A DNA stretch of 64,000 nucleotides from Nocardioides jensenii JCM 1364 = NBRC 14755. Its GTDB lineage: Bacteria; Actinomycetota; Actinomycetes; Propionibacteriales; Nocardioidaceae. The stretch covers positions 24,478 to 88,477 of the forward strand of contig NZ_BCRJ01000011.1 in NCBI RefSeq assembly GCF_001552535.1, written 5' to 3'. The position numbers and the translations under genes are program-made. This document shows positions 33,183-42,220 of this stretch, piece after piece (position 1 is the first letter of the stretch; each line of letters starts with the position of its first letter). Under the pieces are notes generated by a model. It searched no databases and was not told the origin of the DNA. It saw only the letters and a list, made by a program, of their open reading frames with translations.

Positions 33183-34967
33183 ATGATGTTGCGACGACTC
33201 AGCATCAGGAACTTCCGCGGGATCAAGTCCTGCGACTGGTCCATAGACCAGCGTCTGATCGCCATGGTCGGGCCCGGCGACAGTGCTAAGACCACACTGC
33301 TCGACGCCGTTGGCTTGGTCCTAAGTCCGAACTACAGCCCGCAGTTCACCGATGCGGACTTCTTCAATTTGGATATGTCGGCGCCCCTCACGATTGAAGC
33401 CGTCATCACGGAGCTGCCGGACTCGTTCGTCAAGGAGAGTCAGCTGGGCAAGGAGCGCTCTGGCCTGAAGTCAGACGGCACCCTGGTTCATGACCCACTC
33501 GACGACGCCGAGGAGTGCCTGGTCATCCGGTTGACGGTGACCCGTGAACTCGAGCCGACGTGGGAGGTCGTGCGACCGGGCTCGGATGAGACCCGTGGGA
33601 TCACCGCTTCTCAGCGGCGCCAACTCGGCTTCTTTCGTTTGGGGGAGCGGCCGGACTTCCATCTGCGGTGGGCGCGCGGGTCAGCGCTCTCGGGCCTTAC
33701 TGAAGGGAGTGATGGTGCATCGTCGGTCATTCTCGACGCGCAACGCGAGGCACGCCGTGCCGTCTTCGACGCTGAGTCGAACCCGCTTCACGCGGCGGCA
33801 GGGACGGCCCAGTCGTCGGCCACCAAGCTCGGCATTTCCCCGTTCACGAAACTGCGACCCGGGCTGGAGCCAGGCACCGCTGCATCCGCCCACGCCCTGA
33901 TGCTCCACGACGGCGAGGTTCCGTTGTCGAGTTACGGCCTCGGCACCCGTCGCCTCACGAGCCTTTCTGTCCAGGACCAGGCCATGGCTGGCGGGTCGAT
34001 CATCGGTATCGATGAACTTGAACACGGCCTGGAACCGCATCGCCTGGCGCACGTCCTGCGCTACCTCAAGAGGCGAGCGGATGACCAGCACCTGCAAGTC
34101 ATCCTGACGACGCACTCCCCGATCACGGTTGAGACCCTCGAAGTGCAGCACCTCGCGGTGATTCGTACGGACGGCGGCACGACGTCCTGCCGCGCCGTCC
34201 CGGACCACTTGGAGAATGCTCAAGGGGCCTTCCGCTCCGCCCCTTCGGCGCTATTGGGACGCCGCGCAATCGTCGGAGAGGGGGCAACCGAAGTTGGCTT
34301 CCTGCGCGGTCTGATCCGTCATTGGGATGAGCTGCGCCTTGCGGTCGAACTAAGTCTGGTCTCAGCGATCGGCACCGTGATCGTCAACGGCAGCGGAGGC
34401 ACGCAACCGACACAGCGCGCCCGCAACTTTCAGAGCCTCGGCTATCCAAGCCTGCTCCTCATGGACAACGATGACCGAACGGTTGACGACGAGGTCGCTT
34501 CGGCTGTGGCTGACGGGGTTGTGGCCGAACGATGGTCCTACGGTCGGGCGCTTGAAGATGAGGTTGTGCAATCACTCACGGTCGAGGGCTTGCAGGCTCT
34601 CCTCGATCTCGCCATCGAACTTCGCGGGGAGGAGTCGATCCGTGCATCGGTCGGCGCCAAGCTCGGTGACGCACAGCTGACGGGGACCGATCTTGCGCAG
34701 TGGCAGACTGAAGCAGCGGTTGACGAGAGCGGTCTCCGCGACGCGGTCGCCGCCGCAGCCAAGGGAACAAAGAGTAAGGGCAACGCCTGGTTCAAGCGTG
34801 AAGATGCTGGCGAGTCGTTGGCGGCAGTCGTGATGACGGACTCGGGCAACCTCGAAGGCACCGCACTGATGAACATCATCGGTCGCGTCCAGGAGTTCGC
34901 CTACTACGAAGCCCCCGTCCCAGACGCGGCAGCCGAGCAGCAGACGGCCGAGACAGCCGATGCCTGA
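33183..34967 (+). CDS. OLD-family ATPase-nuclease, Gabija GajA-like
   Basis: A 594-residue protein with an ABC-type ATPase split by an insertion, then a TOPRIM domain. Walker A is GPGDSAKTTLLDAV near residue 30, with alanine where glycine usually precedes the lysine. The ABC signature is LSSYGLGTRRL (about 247), Walker B IIGIDELEHGLEP (about 276) and the H-loop TTHSP (about 311). TOPRIM motifs are IVGEGATEVGFL (about 363) and LLLMDNDDR (about 425). Length and the next gene (UvrD-like helicase) match the GajA-GajB pair of Gabija anti-phage systems, in which GajA is a sequence-recognising DNA endonuclease. Other OLD-helicase systems remain possible. Confidence 0.82.
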   Translation: MMLRRLSIRNFRGIKSCDWSIDQRLIAMVGPGDSAKTTLLDAVGLVLSPNYSPQFTDADFFNLDMSAPLTIEAVITELPDSFVKESQLGKERSGLKSDGTLVHDPLDDAEECLVIRLTVTRELEPTWEVVRPGSDETRGITASQRRQLGFFRLGERPDFHLRWARGSALSGLTEGSDGASSVILDAQREARRAVFDAESNPLHAAAGTAQSSATKLGISPFTKLRPGLEPGTAASAHALMLHDGEVPLSSYGLGTRRLTSLSVQDQAMAGGSIIGIDELEHGLEPHRLAHVLRYLKRRADDQHLQVILTTHSPITVETLEVQHLAVIRTDGGTTSCRAVPDHLENAQGAFRSAPSALLGRRAIVGEGATEVGFLRGLIRHWDELRLAVELSLVSAIGTVIVNGSGGTQPTQRARNFQSLGYPSLLLMDNDDRTVDDEVASAVADGVVAERWSYGRALEDEVVQSLTVEGLQALLDLAIELRGEESIRASVGAKLGDAQLTGTDLAQWQTEAAVDESGLRDAVAAAAKGTKSKGNAWFKREDAGESLAAVVMTDSGNLEGTALMNIIGRVQEFAYYEAPVPDAAAEQQTAETADA

Positions 34968-36432
34968 CGACCCTTCCCTGGAGGATGGTGTCAGAGCGAT
35001 ACGCGAGGGGATGCCATGCTCGGTGTCGCTCCCTGCGGGATGTGGAAAGACCGAGCTCATCGCCGCTGTTGTCGCGGCAACGGCAGCCGACGGCGGTACA
35101 GCTCTCGTCCTCACCCACACCCATGCCGGTGTCGACGCACTTCGGCGGCGTATGGCCAAGTTCGAGGTCCCACGGGATCAGGTAGTTGTTCGGACCATCG
35201 ACTCTTGGGCCTTCGACCTGATCAGTCACTTCCCGCTCCTCGCCGAACTCGACGTCCCGCCATCACCCGACTGGAACCGATCGGCCGAGTATCACCGAGG
35301 CGCGGCCACGGCCGCGCAGTCCCAGGCAGTGCGCAAGATGTTGCGTCTGAGCTACGACATGGTGCTTGTTGATGAGTATCAGGACTGCCTCATCGACCAG
35401 CATGGTCTCGTCGTCGCCGTCGCACAGGCAGTGCCAACAACTGTCCTCGGTGATCCTCTGCAGAGCCTGTTCAACTTCGGCGGGAACCAGCCGGTGGATT
35501 GGGCGATCCACGTGCTGCCCACTTTCCCCCTCGTCGAAGTCGACTATCGGCCGCGGCGTTGGCCCGAGAACGAAGCGCTCGGCACCTGGCTGGTCGAGAT
35601 CCGGGAGAACTTGCTGCAGGGCCGGCCGATCGACTTCTCGACTGCCCCCATCGCCTTAGTGCGACGCGACGATGCACGAACGTTCGTGAGGGTCTGCTTC
35701 CGTGCCTTGAAACTCGACGGCGCCGTCGCAGTCCTCGGCCAATTCCGCAACGATTGCGTCAGCGCCGCCTCCAACCTGCAGGGCACCTACTCGGTCATGG
35801 AGGCGATCGACGAGAAGGTCCCCGCCAAGCTGGCGAGCACCATCGACACCAAGCCTGCCGCCCAAGTGGCGAAGGCGCTCGTGGACTTCGCGATCAACGC
35901 CTCGGCCGGACTGGCGGGGCACATCCCCAGCGCTAAACGAGTTCGGCTTGGAAATGGCCAGACGTTCACGACGACCAAGGATGAGCTCAAGAGCGCGTAT
36001 GCCGCGATCAACAACGTTCGATCGAAGGTATCGCCGACTGCAATCCGTGCGGCGTTGACTGAGATCGCCGCGCTACCTGGCGTCACCATCCATTGCCGGG
36101 AAGCCTGGTACGAGGTCACTCGGTCGATCGCCGTCGCAGAGACCGACGACTGCACTGTCGCTGAGGCACTTCTGCTGACTCGGAATCACGCCCGAGTTGC
36201 TGGCCGGCGACCGAGCGACCGCATCGTGACCAGGCCCCTTCTTGCAAAAGGTCTGGAGTACGACCACGTCGTGATCCTAGATCCCAGCCGCTACTCGGCT
36301 CAGGAGCTCTACGTGGCGCTGTCGCGGGGAGCACGGTCGGTGACCGTAATCGCCGAGAGCCCAGTCCTGGCGGCCCGTCGTATGGCCGGAGGCTCCCCTG
36401 AAGAGAGCGTCCCGCCGATCCGAGCCAGCTGA
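34960..36432 (+). CDS. UvrD/PcrA-like helicase, Gabija GajB-like
   Basis: A 490-residue superfamily 1 helicase. Motif I is LPAGCGKTELIAAV (residues 24-37), motif II LVDEYQDC near 138, motif III GDPLQSLFNFGG near 165, and the C-terminal motifs are LLAKGLEYDHVVILD near 427 and QELYVALSRGARSVTV near 447. The size is close to that of GajB. It overlaps the GajA-like gene by eight bases, so both are made together. In Gabija, GajB senses DNA ends or processed DNA and activates the nuclease complex. Confidence 0.82.
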   Translation: MPDDPSLEDGVRAIREGMPCSVSLPAGCGKTELIAAVVAATAADGGTALVLTHTHAGVDALRRRMAKFEVPRDQVVVRTIDSWAFDLISHFPLLAELDVPPSPDWNRSAEYHRGAATAAQSQAVRKMLRLSYDMVLVDEYQDCLIDQHGLVVAVAQAVPTTVLGDPLQSLFNFGGNQPVDWAIHVLPTFPLVEVDYRPRRWPENEALGTWLVEIRENLLQGRPIDFSTAPIALVRRDDARTFVRVCFRALKLDGAVAVLGQFRNDCVSAASNLQGTYSVMEAIDEKVPAKLASTIDTKPAAQVAKALVDFAINASAGLAGHIPSAKRVRLGNGQTFTTTKDELKSAYAAINNVRSKVSPTAIRAALTEIAALPGVTIHCREAWYEVTRSIAVAETDDCTVAEALLLTRNHARVAGRRPSDRIVTRPLLAKGLEYDHVVILDPSRYSAQELYVALSRGARSVTVIAESPVLAARRMAGGSPEESVPPIRAS

Positions 36433-36437
36433 CAGGT

Positions 36438-37661
36438 CTAACCGGTTGGGCCAGTGAGACCGTCGAACAACCCTGCCTGCTCGGCTCGGTCACCCTTGGT
36501 CTCCTGCGACAACGGTGCGGTCAGCACCTTGTCGACCGGCCCCTGCACGCCAAACTGGCCGCGCAGGAACGCTGCGATCAGGTGGACCTGACGCTCGGTC
36601 GCCTGGCTCATGTGCAGCCGACCCTGCAGGGCGACCGTGAGATCGCGTCGTCGTACCAGGCGCTCGAACAGTAGGGCGTCCATCTGCCGCGGCAGGTTGG
36701 CCGTGGTCGCGGCGTCAGCGGCGAGACGCGAGATGAGCTCGAGCAGTGGGTCGGCGTAGTCCGGTGCCAGTGGGAGGAACGCCCCCATGGCACCAGTGCG
36801 TACGTCTGCTGGGGCGTCGAGGGAGTTGAGGATCTTAGCCACGTACTCGTCGACCCGCTCGGCCTGCTTACGCATGGCGTAGTACGGGACGTCGCCGGTC
36901 GCAAGGCGCGCTGTGGCGATCTCCTGGAACGTTGCCGCGTCCATCGTGTTCGCCTCGCCCGCGATGATCGCCAGGTTCAAGGTCACGATGGAGATGGCCT
37001 CTGCGAAGAACCACCGTGCGGCCTTGGTGGCTTCCGCGTGGGTCTCAGGCGGCCAGGCCTTGCTCAGCTCGCGGATCAAGCCCAGGGTGCGCTTGACGGC
37101 GTCGAAGGGCTCGAGGAACCAGACCTCGGACACCAGGAACCAGAAGCCGCGCTCCAACATGGCATCGGACTTCACGAACGCCAGCACTTCCTTGCGCAGC
37201 AAGGCGATCGTTACACCCTGAGAGCCGACGTCGTCGACGCTGCCGATGGCGAGCCGCTTCTCGCGCGAGGCCAGGTCATCCATGTGCTGGATGGTCACGC
37301 CGAGCCGTCGGCAAGCGTCGCGGGTGGCCGTGGTGGTCTTGAACGCCGTCGTGATCTCACCTCGGTCGGCGCCGACGAGCTCGCGGAGACCACGACTCCA
37401 CAGGGCACGGTCGAGCGGACGTGGGGTGCTCTTGGAGGTGCCGGTCTTCACCTCGCCGATCTGCTTGTGGAGCGTCAGCGCCTGGCTGAAGGCGTAGCCC
37501 AAGACGTCGAGGTCGGTGACGGTCGAGACCTCGGAGCCAAAGCGGTGCTGCAGGTCGACTCCACGACGTACGTAGAAGCCGTCCCAGAACCAGGCCTGGG
37601 CCACCCGAATCTCGGCCAGGACTCCGGCATCAAGCCCAGGGGTCGTCGCGGCGCGCGGCAC
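36438..37661 (-). CDS. Putative nuclease of a two-gene module (unknown family)
   Basis: A 407-residue protein. The GTG start at 37661 is preceded by AAGGAG at good spacing; it lies inside the end of the upstream gene (32-base overlap). The N-terminal 130 residues look like a PD-(D/E)XK-type nuclease: EIRVAQAWFWDGFYV, then TVTDLDVLGYAF as the acidic motif and KQIGEVKTGT as the ExK motif. The rest is helical and unknown (FFAEAISIVTLNLAII, DVPYYAMRKQAERVDEYV). It converges on the Gabija-like operon with only five bases between them. A nuclease effector role is inferred. Confidence 0.65.
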   Translation of the reverse strand: MPRAATTPGLDAGVLAEIRVAQAWFWDGFYVRRGVDLQHRFGSEVSTVTDLDVLGYAFSQALTLHKQIGEVKTGTSKSTPRPLDRALWSRGLRELVGADRGEITTAFKTTTATRDACRRLGVTIQHMDDLASREKRLAIGSVDDVGSQGVTIALLRKEVLAFVKSDAMLERGFWFLVSEVWFLEPFDAVKRTLGLIRELSKAWPPETHAEATKAARWFFAEAISIVTLNLAIIAGEANTMDAATFQEIATARLATGDVPYYAMRKQAERVDEYVAKILNSLDAPADVRTGAMGAFLPLAPDYADPLLELISRLAADAATTANLPRQMDALLFERLVRRRDLTVALQGRLHMSQATERQVHLIAAFLRGQFGVQGPVDKVLTAPLSQETKGDRAEQAGLFDGLTGPTG

Positions 37662-38946
37662 GCTGCATCTCCTTCCGCAGCTCGTGGATGGAGGCGACCA
37701 TGATCTCGTGAGAGGCCCCGAGGCTCTCCTTCGTCCGGCCATCCTCCGGCGTGATGAACGTAGCGGGTCGCTGCCCGCGGGTCAGGTCGGCAGTCCCAGA
37801 CGTGTCGGTGATGCGACGGATCCAGGTGAGCGCGGACTCCGCGATCTCCGGCTTGACGAGACGCAGGAAGGCCCGGCCACCCTCGTTCGGCTCGACGGCG
37901 ACGACGCCGGCGGCCTCCAGCAAGTGGTAGTCCGTGCCGATGTTGGTGGCGGGCCCCACGGTGCCCCTGCGCAGCAGCGCATTAACCAGAACAGCCGGGT
38001 CCTGGACCCGGCCACCACCTAGGGCCGCCGAGTCGCGACCGAAGAGAATGTGCGCGACGAACAGCTTCCGCAGGTGGAAGGCCTCGGTGGTCGTGCAGGC
38101 GTTGTCCTCTACCTCGAGGAGGGGCGAGAAGACGTACGTCGAGGAGGCGCCGGTGGCGGAACGAACGGTGGCTGCCTGGATGAGGCCGACGTTCGTGGCA
38201 CTGCGGATGATTGCCGGGTTAGCGTTCAGCTTCGACAGGTGCAGGCCGGGCGTGGACAGCACCTGCTCGCTCATGCCCAGGAGCGCCTCGCGCTCGTTGG
38301 GCGGGAGCCCGCCAAGGAAGGTGGCGAGCGACAGCTGCTTCGTGCCCCAGACGTACGGACTAAACACCACCAGCTCGTTGAGCTCGTCGGACAGCGCGTC
38401 GAGGTTGAGGCCGACAGCGCGGGCCAGGCGCAATGCCTCGAGCGCTTCTGGCTCGGTGAAGCCCCGCTTGGTGATCTCCTGCAGGTGCTGGCTCGCCGCC
38501 AGTGGCGCGATCGCGCCGATCTCCACCGAGTGCAAGAAGGCCAGGTCTGAACGCTGCGGCCCGAGCGAGTCGAGCAGGGAGACCGTCTGCTCGGTCACCG
38601 TCGCCGAGACCCCGATGTACTCCTCGAGGTGAGAGATCCGCCCAGCCTGGTCGATGCGGTAGTCGATCAGGCCAGCTGCCTTGAGCGCCGGGAGGACGGT
38701 GTTGGTCAGCTCCAGGCCGCCGAGGCCGGCGTGCTTGGCGTAGCCAACGACGAGCTCGTGGGTGAGTACGACGAGGCTCTGGTGGCCCTTCAGGCGGGCC
38801 GCGAGGTCCATGGCCTTGCCGGTGAGCAGCAGGATCTCGACCTCGGCACGCACCAGGGGATCGGTGATCTTGTGGTCGTGCTGGTGGACGAAGACAACGG
38901 CACGCCCCAGCCGCTTGACCTCGTCGCGACGCTTCTCGTCGTCCAC
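37630..38946 (-). CDS. Unknown partner protein of the two-gene module
   Basis: A 438-residue protein with no recognised family. It looks mostly helical, with winged-helix-like stretches (VLPALKAAGLIDYRIDQAGRI near residue 85 and LLEAAGVVAVEPNEGGRAFLRLV near 345). It is upstream of and overlaps the nuclease-like gene, so the pair is an operon read from a promoter in the 120-base region shared with the divergent gene at 39069. A sensor or DNA-binding role for this protein would suit a defence module but is not shown. Confidence 0.6.
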   Translation of the reverse strand: MDDEKRRDEVKRLGRAVVFVHQHDHKITDPLVRAEVEILLLTGKAMDLAARLKGHQSLVVLTHELVVGYAKHAGLGGLELTNTVLPALKAAGLIDYRIDQAGRISHLEEYIGVSATVTEQTVSLLDSLGPQRSDLAFLHSVEIGAIAPLAASQHLQEITKRGFTEPEALEALRLARAVGLNLDALSDELNELVVFSPYVWGTKQLSLATFLGGLPPNEREALLGMSEQVLSTPGLHLSKLNANPAIIRSATNVGLIQAATVRSATGASSTYVFSPLLEVEDNACTTTEAFHLRKLFVAHILFGRDSAALGGGRVQDPAVLVNALLRRGTVGPATNIGTDYHLLEAAGVVAVEPNEGGRAFLRLVKPEIAESALTWIRRITDTSGTADLTRGQRPATFITPEDGRTKESLGASHEIMVASIHELRKEMQRAARRDDPWA

Positions 38947-39068
38947 CGGGTTCGACCCTCTGCTTCCTGCTCGGCGCTGGCGCCGCGTAGTCGTGTTCGC
39001 GACGAAGGTATCGCCGATCAGTTCATTCTGCCACAGAAAATGCTGGCATAGGGTGTAGATTCGGTTCC

Positions 39069-39857
39069 GTGACCGAGAAGACCGACATCATCAGCCAGCT
39101 CGAGGACCGTGGACTCATGGGCGCCTTGGCGTGGGCGTACACCTCCGCGGTGACCCGCACCCTCGACGACTACTCCGAGGATGCCGGGTACGACGCAGCT
39201 TGGCTGGGAAACACGCGCTTCACCCTGTTCCGCGATCGCATCGATCGGGTGACTTCCTGTGGCAAGTACGCGCTCCACGTCGGAGCTGACTCCAGCGAGG
39301 GTCTGGATCTCGTCCATGCCGAGCTGACCGAGCGTGAAATTGAGACCATGCCCCAGTTGCCGCCGGATCTCGTTCGGCGTGCGGATCTCAACCACAGCCC
39401 CGGCTGGCGCATTGAGGACCTGCGTTTCCTGCTCGCCTCCTGCGCCTTCGGCAAGATCGACTCGCTTCCCTGGCCGCAGAAGAGTCCAACCAAGCAGTTG
39501 GTCGCCAAACAGCCGAACCCTGAGCCCGAGATGACGCTGTTCGACGACTTGGTCGCCGAGGAGGTTGCGGGTCTGCTCGCCATCGATGATGATGCGCTAG
39601 ATCTGACGACCCTTGTCTCTGCCCACTCCCTTGACGCCGTTAGTCAGCGCCGTGAGTTGGTCCTTGGCCGGCCACGCCTTAACGACGGCGGGGGAGATGC
39701 GTGGCACTGGTATGTCGACCTCCTTGGTGGTCCGACGACTTCGGGCTCGCGACGGCCGGAGAGTCCGGCACCTTCGGCGCCGGACGAGGTCCCGGATGCG
39801 CAGGTTCGTCTTCGTCAGCGACGCGCGCAGCAGTCCCAGGCTGATGACCTGCGATGA
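39069..39857 (+). CDS. Hypothetical partner of the XRE-ImmA/IrrE protein
   Basis: A 262-residue protein of unknown family. The N-terminal part has GALAWAYTSAVTRTLDDYSEDAG and DAAWLGNTRFTLFRDRIDRV; the last 50 residues are polar and disordered. The GTG start has TAGATT 8 bases upstream (39056-39061), so the message may be leaderless from a housekeeping-type promoter. It overlaps the next gene by four bases (ATGA). As a co-encoded partner it could be the target, toxin or antitoxin of the protease-like protein. Confidence 0.6.
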   Translation: MTEKTDIISQLEDRGLMGALAWAYTSAVTRTLDDYSEDAGYDAAWLGNTRFTLFRDRIDRVTSCGKYALHVGADSSEGLDLVHAELTEREIETMPQLPPDLVRRADLNHSPGWRIEDLRFLLASCAFGKIDSLPWPQKSPTKQLVAKQPNPEPEMTLFDDLVAEEVAGLLAIDDDALDLTTLVSAHSLDAVSQRRELVLGRPRLNDGGGDAWHWYVDLLGGPTTSGSRRPESPAPSAPDEVPDAQVRLRQRRAQQSQADDLR

Positions 39858-41029
39858 ACGCTTCGATGTCGGCAGCCGATGCTGCCGCTCTTTTTGACGG
39901 CGCCCGGTTAACTCTTGCTCGCCAGTTAGCCGGCAAACGGAAGAGTGACCTGGCGGGAGTGATCCGCAAGAGTCCAACAGCTGTCGCGGCCTGGGAGTCG
40001 GGAACCAAGCGGCCGACGGCGTCGACCGTTGCCGAGCTGTCTCTCGGCCTAGGAGTCGACCCCGCATTCTTCGCGGTCGCTCATGAGGACGTATCGAACC
40101 TGACGAGCCCTCCCCACTTCCGATCCCTGCGCTCCACAAGCCAGCTCGCCCGAGATCAAGCACAGGCCTACGGCCAACTTGCGGTCGATATCGCGACGGG
40201 CCTTGAGCGCCACGTCGAGTTCCCCAACGTTGATATCCAGCGGCTTGCCGTTGACGTCGACGACATCGAAAACGACGGACCCGAGGAGGCGGCGCGTCAG
40301 GTTCGGGAATCTTGGAGACTCGGTGTTAGACCCGCTGGTCACCTCGTGCGCGAGTTGGAGAACCACGGCGTGCTGGTGGTGTTTAGCCCGCCACAAGCCG
40401 CAGCGGTCGATGCCTACTCATTCGACAGTCGCCTCCGCCCCGTCGTCGTCCTCAACCCGCTGAAGCGGGACTACTACCGACAAAGGTTCGATGTGGCGCA
40501 TGAACTGGGCCACTTGGTGATGCACGCAGATGCCGAGCCAGGCGGACGCATCGTCGAAACTCAGGCGCACCGATTCGCGGGCGAGCTGCTTATGCCGGCG
40601 GAGGAGATAGCCCCGATGCTGCCCCGCTCGATCAACAGCAGCAGCTGGACCTCATTGGCCAGGCTCAAGGAGCAGTGGGGGGTCAGCATGCAGGCGCTCC
40701 TCTTCCGCGCAAGGGAGCTTGGTGTCATGGGTGACGTGTCCTATCGGAACGCGATGACCACAGTCTCGACGCGCGGCTGGCGCCGTGCCGAACCCGGTCA
40801 GATTCAAGTGCTCGAGCAGCCGTCCCTCCTGCCCAGGGCGCTCGAGCTGCTGGAGGGCGAGGGCGTCGATGCTGGTCTTCTGGCCGCGCAGTGCCGTGTC
40901 CCCATCGAGCTCTTTCGGTCAGCGACGAGTCGAAGCCCTTTGGCAACTTCGAATGCACTACGGAGCGACACTGACGAGGACAGAAGGCGTGTGGTGTCCT
41001 TGCTGAGACCCGAAGGGTCTAGCGACTAG
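39854..41029 (+). CDS. XRE helix-turn-helix plus ImmA/IrrE zinc peptidase
   Basis: A 391-residue protein. Residues 10-70 are an XRE-type helix-turn-helix (LAGKRKSDLAGVIRKSPTAVAAWESG). The ImmA/IrrE-type metallopeptidase domain lies around 130-280, with the zinc motif FDVAHELGHLVMHAD near residue 215 and RFAGELLMPAEEI after it, which are complete. Such HTH-peptidase proteins regulate mobile elements by cleaving repressors, or act in toxin-antitoxin and defence systems. Its operon partner is the unknown protein immediately upstream. The C-terminal 110 residues are of unknown function. Confidence 0.8.
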   Translation: MNASMSAADAAALFDGARLTLARQLAGKRKSDLAGVIRKSPTAVAAWESGTKRPTASTVAELSLGLGVDPAFFAVAHEDVSNLTSPPHFRSLRSTSQLARDQAQAYGQLAVDIATGLERHVEFPNVDIQRLAVDVDDIENDGPEEAARQVRESWRLGVRPAGHLVRELENHGVLVVFSPPQAAAVDAYSFDSRLRPVVVLNPLKRDYYRQRFDVAHELGHLVMHADAEPGGRIVETQAHRFAGELLMPAEEIAPMLPRSINSSSWTSLARLKEQWGVSMQALLFRARELGVMGDVSYRNAMTTVSTRGWRRAEPGQIQVLEQPSLLPRALELLEGEGVDAGLLAAQCRVPIELFRSATSRSPLATSNALRSDTDEDRRRVVSLLRPEGSSD

Positions 41030-41055
41030 CAACCGTTCAAAGAGGCGAGGTGGGC

Positions 41056-41790
41056 ATGGAATTCACGCTAGCCAGTCGGTCATTCGATCTGACGGCTGAC
41101 CTTGTCCGTCGCGAGCTGACGGATCGCGTGCCGGAATCGATCCAGGAGTATTGGGTCGAGATCGATGGTGTCCGCTGGCCGGTGAAACAGGTAGTGGCGC
41201 TTGCTACGGGTCTCGATCGTCGGGCCTTCCAATCCCAGAACAGCCGGCGCCTTCTCGAGCGCCTTGGCTTCTCGGTCGGCCAGGGAGGGTCGGTGATCTC
41301 GGCCAACGCGAGGAGCTCGAAGCCGTGAGCCAACCGAGCCGCGTTCGACGCAGAGGCACTCGACGTCCTCGAGTCTGTGGACGTGCGAGTCACCTTCGAC
41401 TGGCTCGCGCTGGCCCCGTCGTCCTGGACGCTGAGGGGCTGCCAAAGTTCCCATCGCTACCGCGACTGCCTGGCCTGTATCGATACGACTTCGGCCTAGA
41501 TGATGCCGGTGTCCGTACCCTGTACATCGGCGAGTCAGTCGAGCTCATGCGCCGCGCCAGCAACTATCGCAATGCCAAGACGGATCGAAGCCGTCAGCGC
41601 ACGAGCCGGAGGATCCACAAGGAGATCGTCCAGCAACTACAAGCCGGGGGGCTCGATTGAGTTTGCGATCGCTACGGGCGTGAGCATCCAGGACGGTGAA
41701 GACACTGATCTTCGCCTGAAGTCAGCCCGTCGCCTGGCGGAGAACGCCGCCGTCTTCGAGCTCAGACGACTCCCGCTACGCGGGTTCTGA
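41056..41790 (+). pseudogene. Decayed GIY-YIG-like nuclease gene
   Basis: Coding signal moves through the frames. From ATG 41056 the first frame reads MEFTLASRSFDLTADLV to 41328, where a TGA interrupts it; the same frame continues to look coding after the stop (FDAEALDVLESVDVRVTFDW). Near 41410 the signal shifts to a second frame with the nuclease-like part GLYRYDFG, TLYIGESVELMRRASNYRN, resembling GIY-YIG. In a run of six G at about 41644-41651 it shifts again and ends with DLRLKSARRLAENAAVFELRR at 41790. One stop and two frameshifts make it a pseudogene unless the assembly is wrong at three places. Confidence 0.65.
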
Positions 41791-41805
41791 ACATCGACAC
41801 TGACA

Positions 41806-42157
41806 TTGGCGAGTCCGAGGGGGAGGAGTGAGGGAGCACCCCCACTGGTTCTCGGCGTCGATGTCGGATCGCTGCGCCGCAAGGGTGGCTTCGCGTGGTC
41901 GTCGGTCGACGTGTCACTTCACGGGCAGGATGACCCGAGCGTCTTGGGTGCTGCCTGCTGGACTCCACTTGTGCCGTTTGAGTCTTGGCCAGCCTTCGCG
42001 CTGGCCAGGATGGGCTGCTTCTCCCCAACCCACTCACTCGACTTCCACTGACAGACGAGGCGCAGTAGATGGTGCTGTTCTACGAACCGGATGGGGCGGG
42101 GCCGCTGAACGCGCCAAGCGGTTCGGCGCGCTTTCTGACGAGCTTCCTGAACTGTGA
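41806..42157 (+). pseudogene. Fragment of an unknown gene
   Basis: The frame at 41806-42051 contains LVLGVDVGSLRRKGGFAWSS, which recalls the start of an RNase H-fold protein such as the DUF429 type, and then loses coding character. A second piece in another frame (up to 42157) has ERAKRFGALSDELPEL. The two pieces look like the ends of one gene with a deletion and frameshifts between. Family is uncertain. Confidence 0.35.
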
Positions 42158-42220
42158 ATGGCCCGTTCGGGCACAGTGGGGTCCACTGAATCGCTCAGAG
42201 CGATACTGAGCGAGGTGCTG

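Noticed and set aside
41326..41328. In-frame TGA as a selenocysteine codon
   Set aside because: Two further frameshifts in the same gene and no selenocysteine insertion structure seen; decay is simpler.
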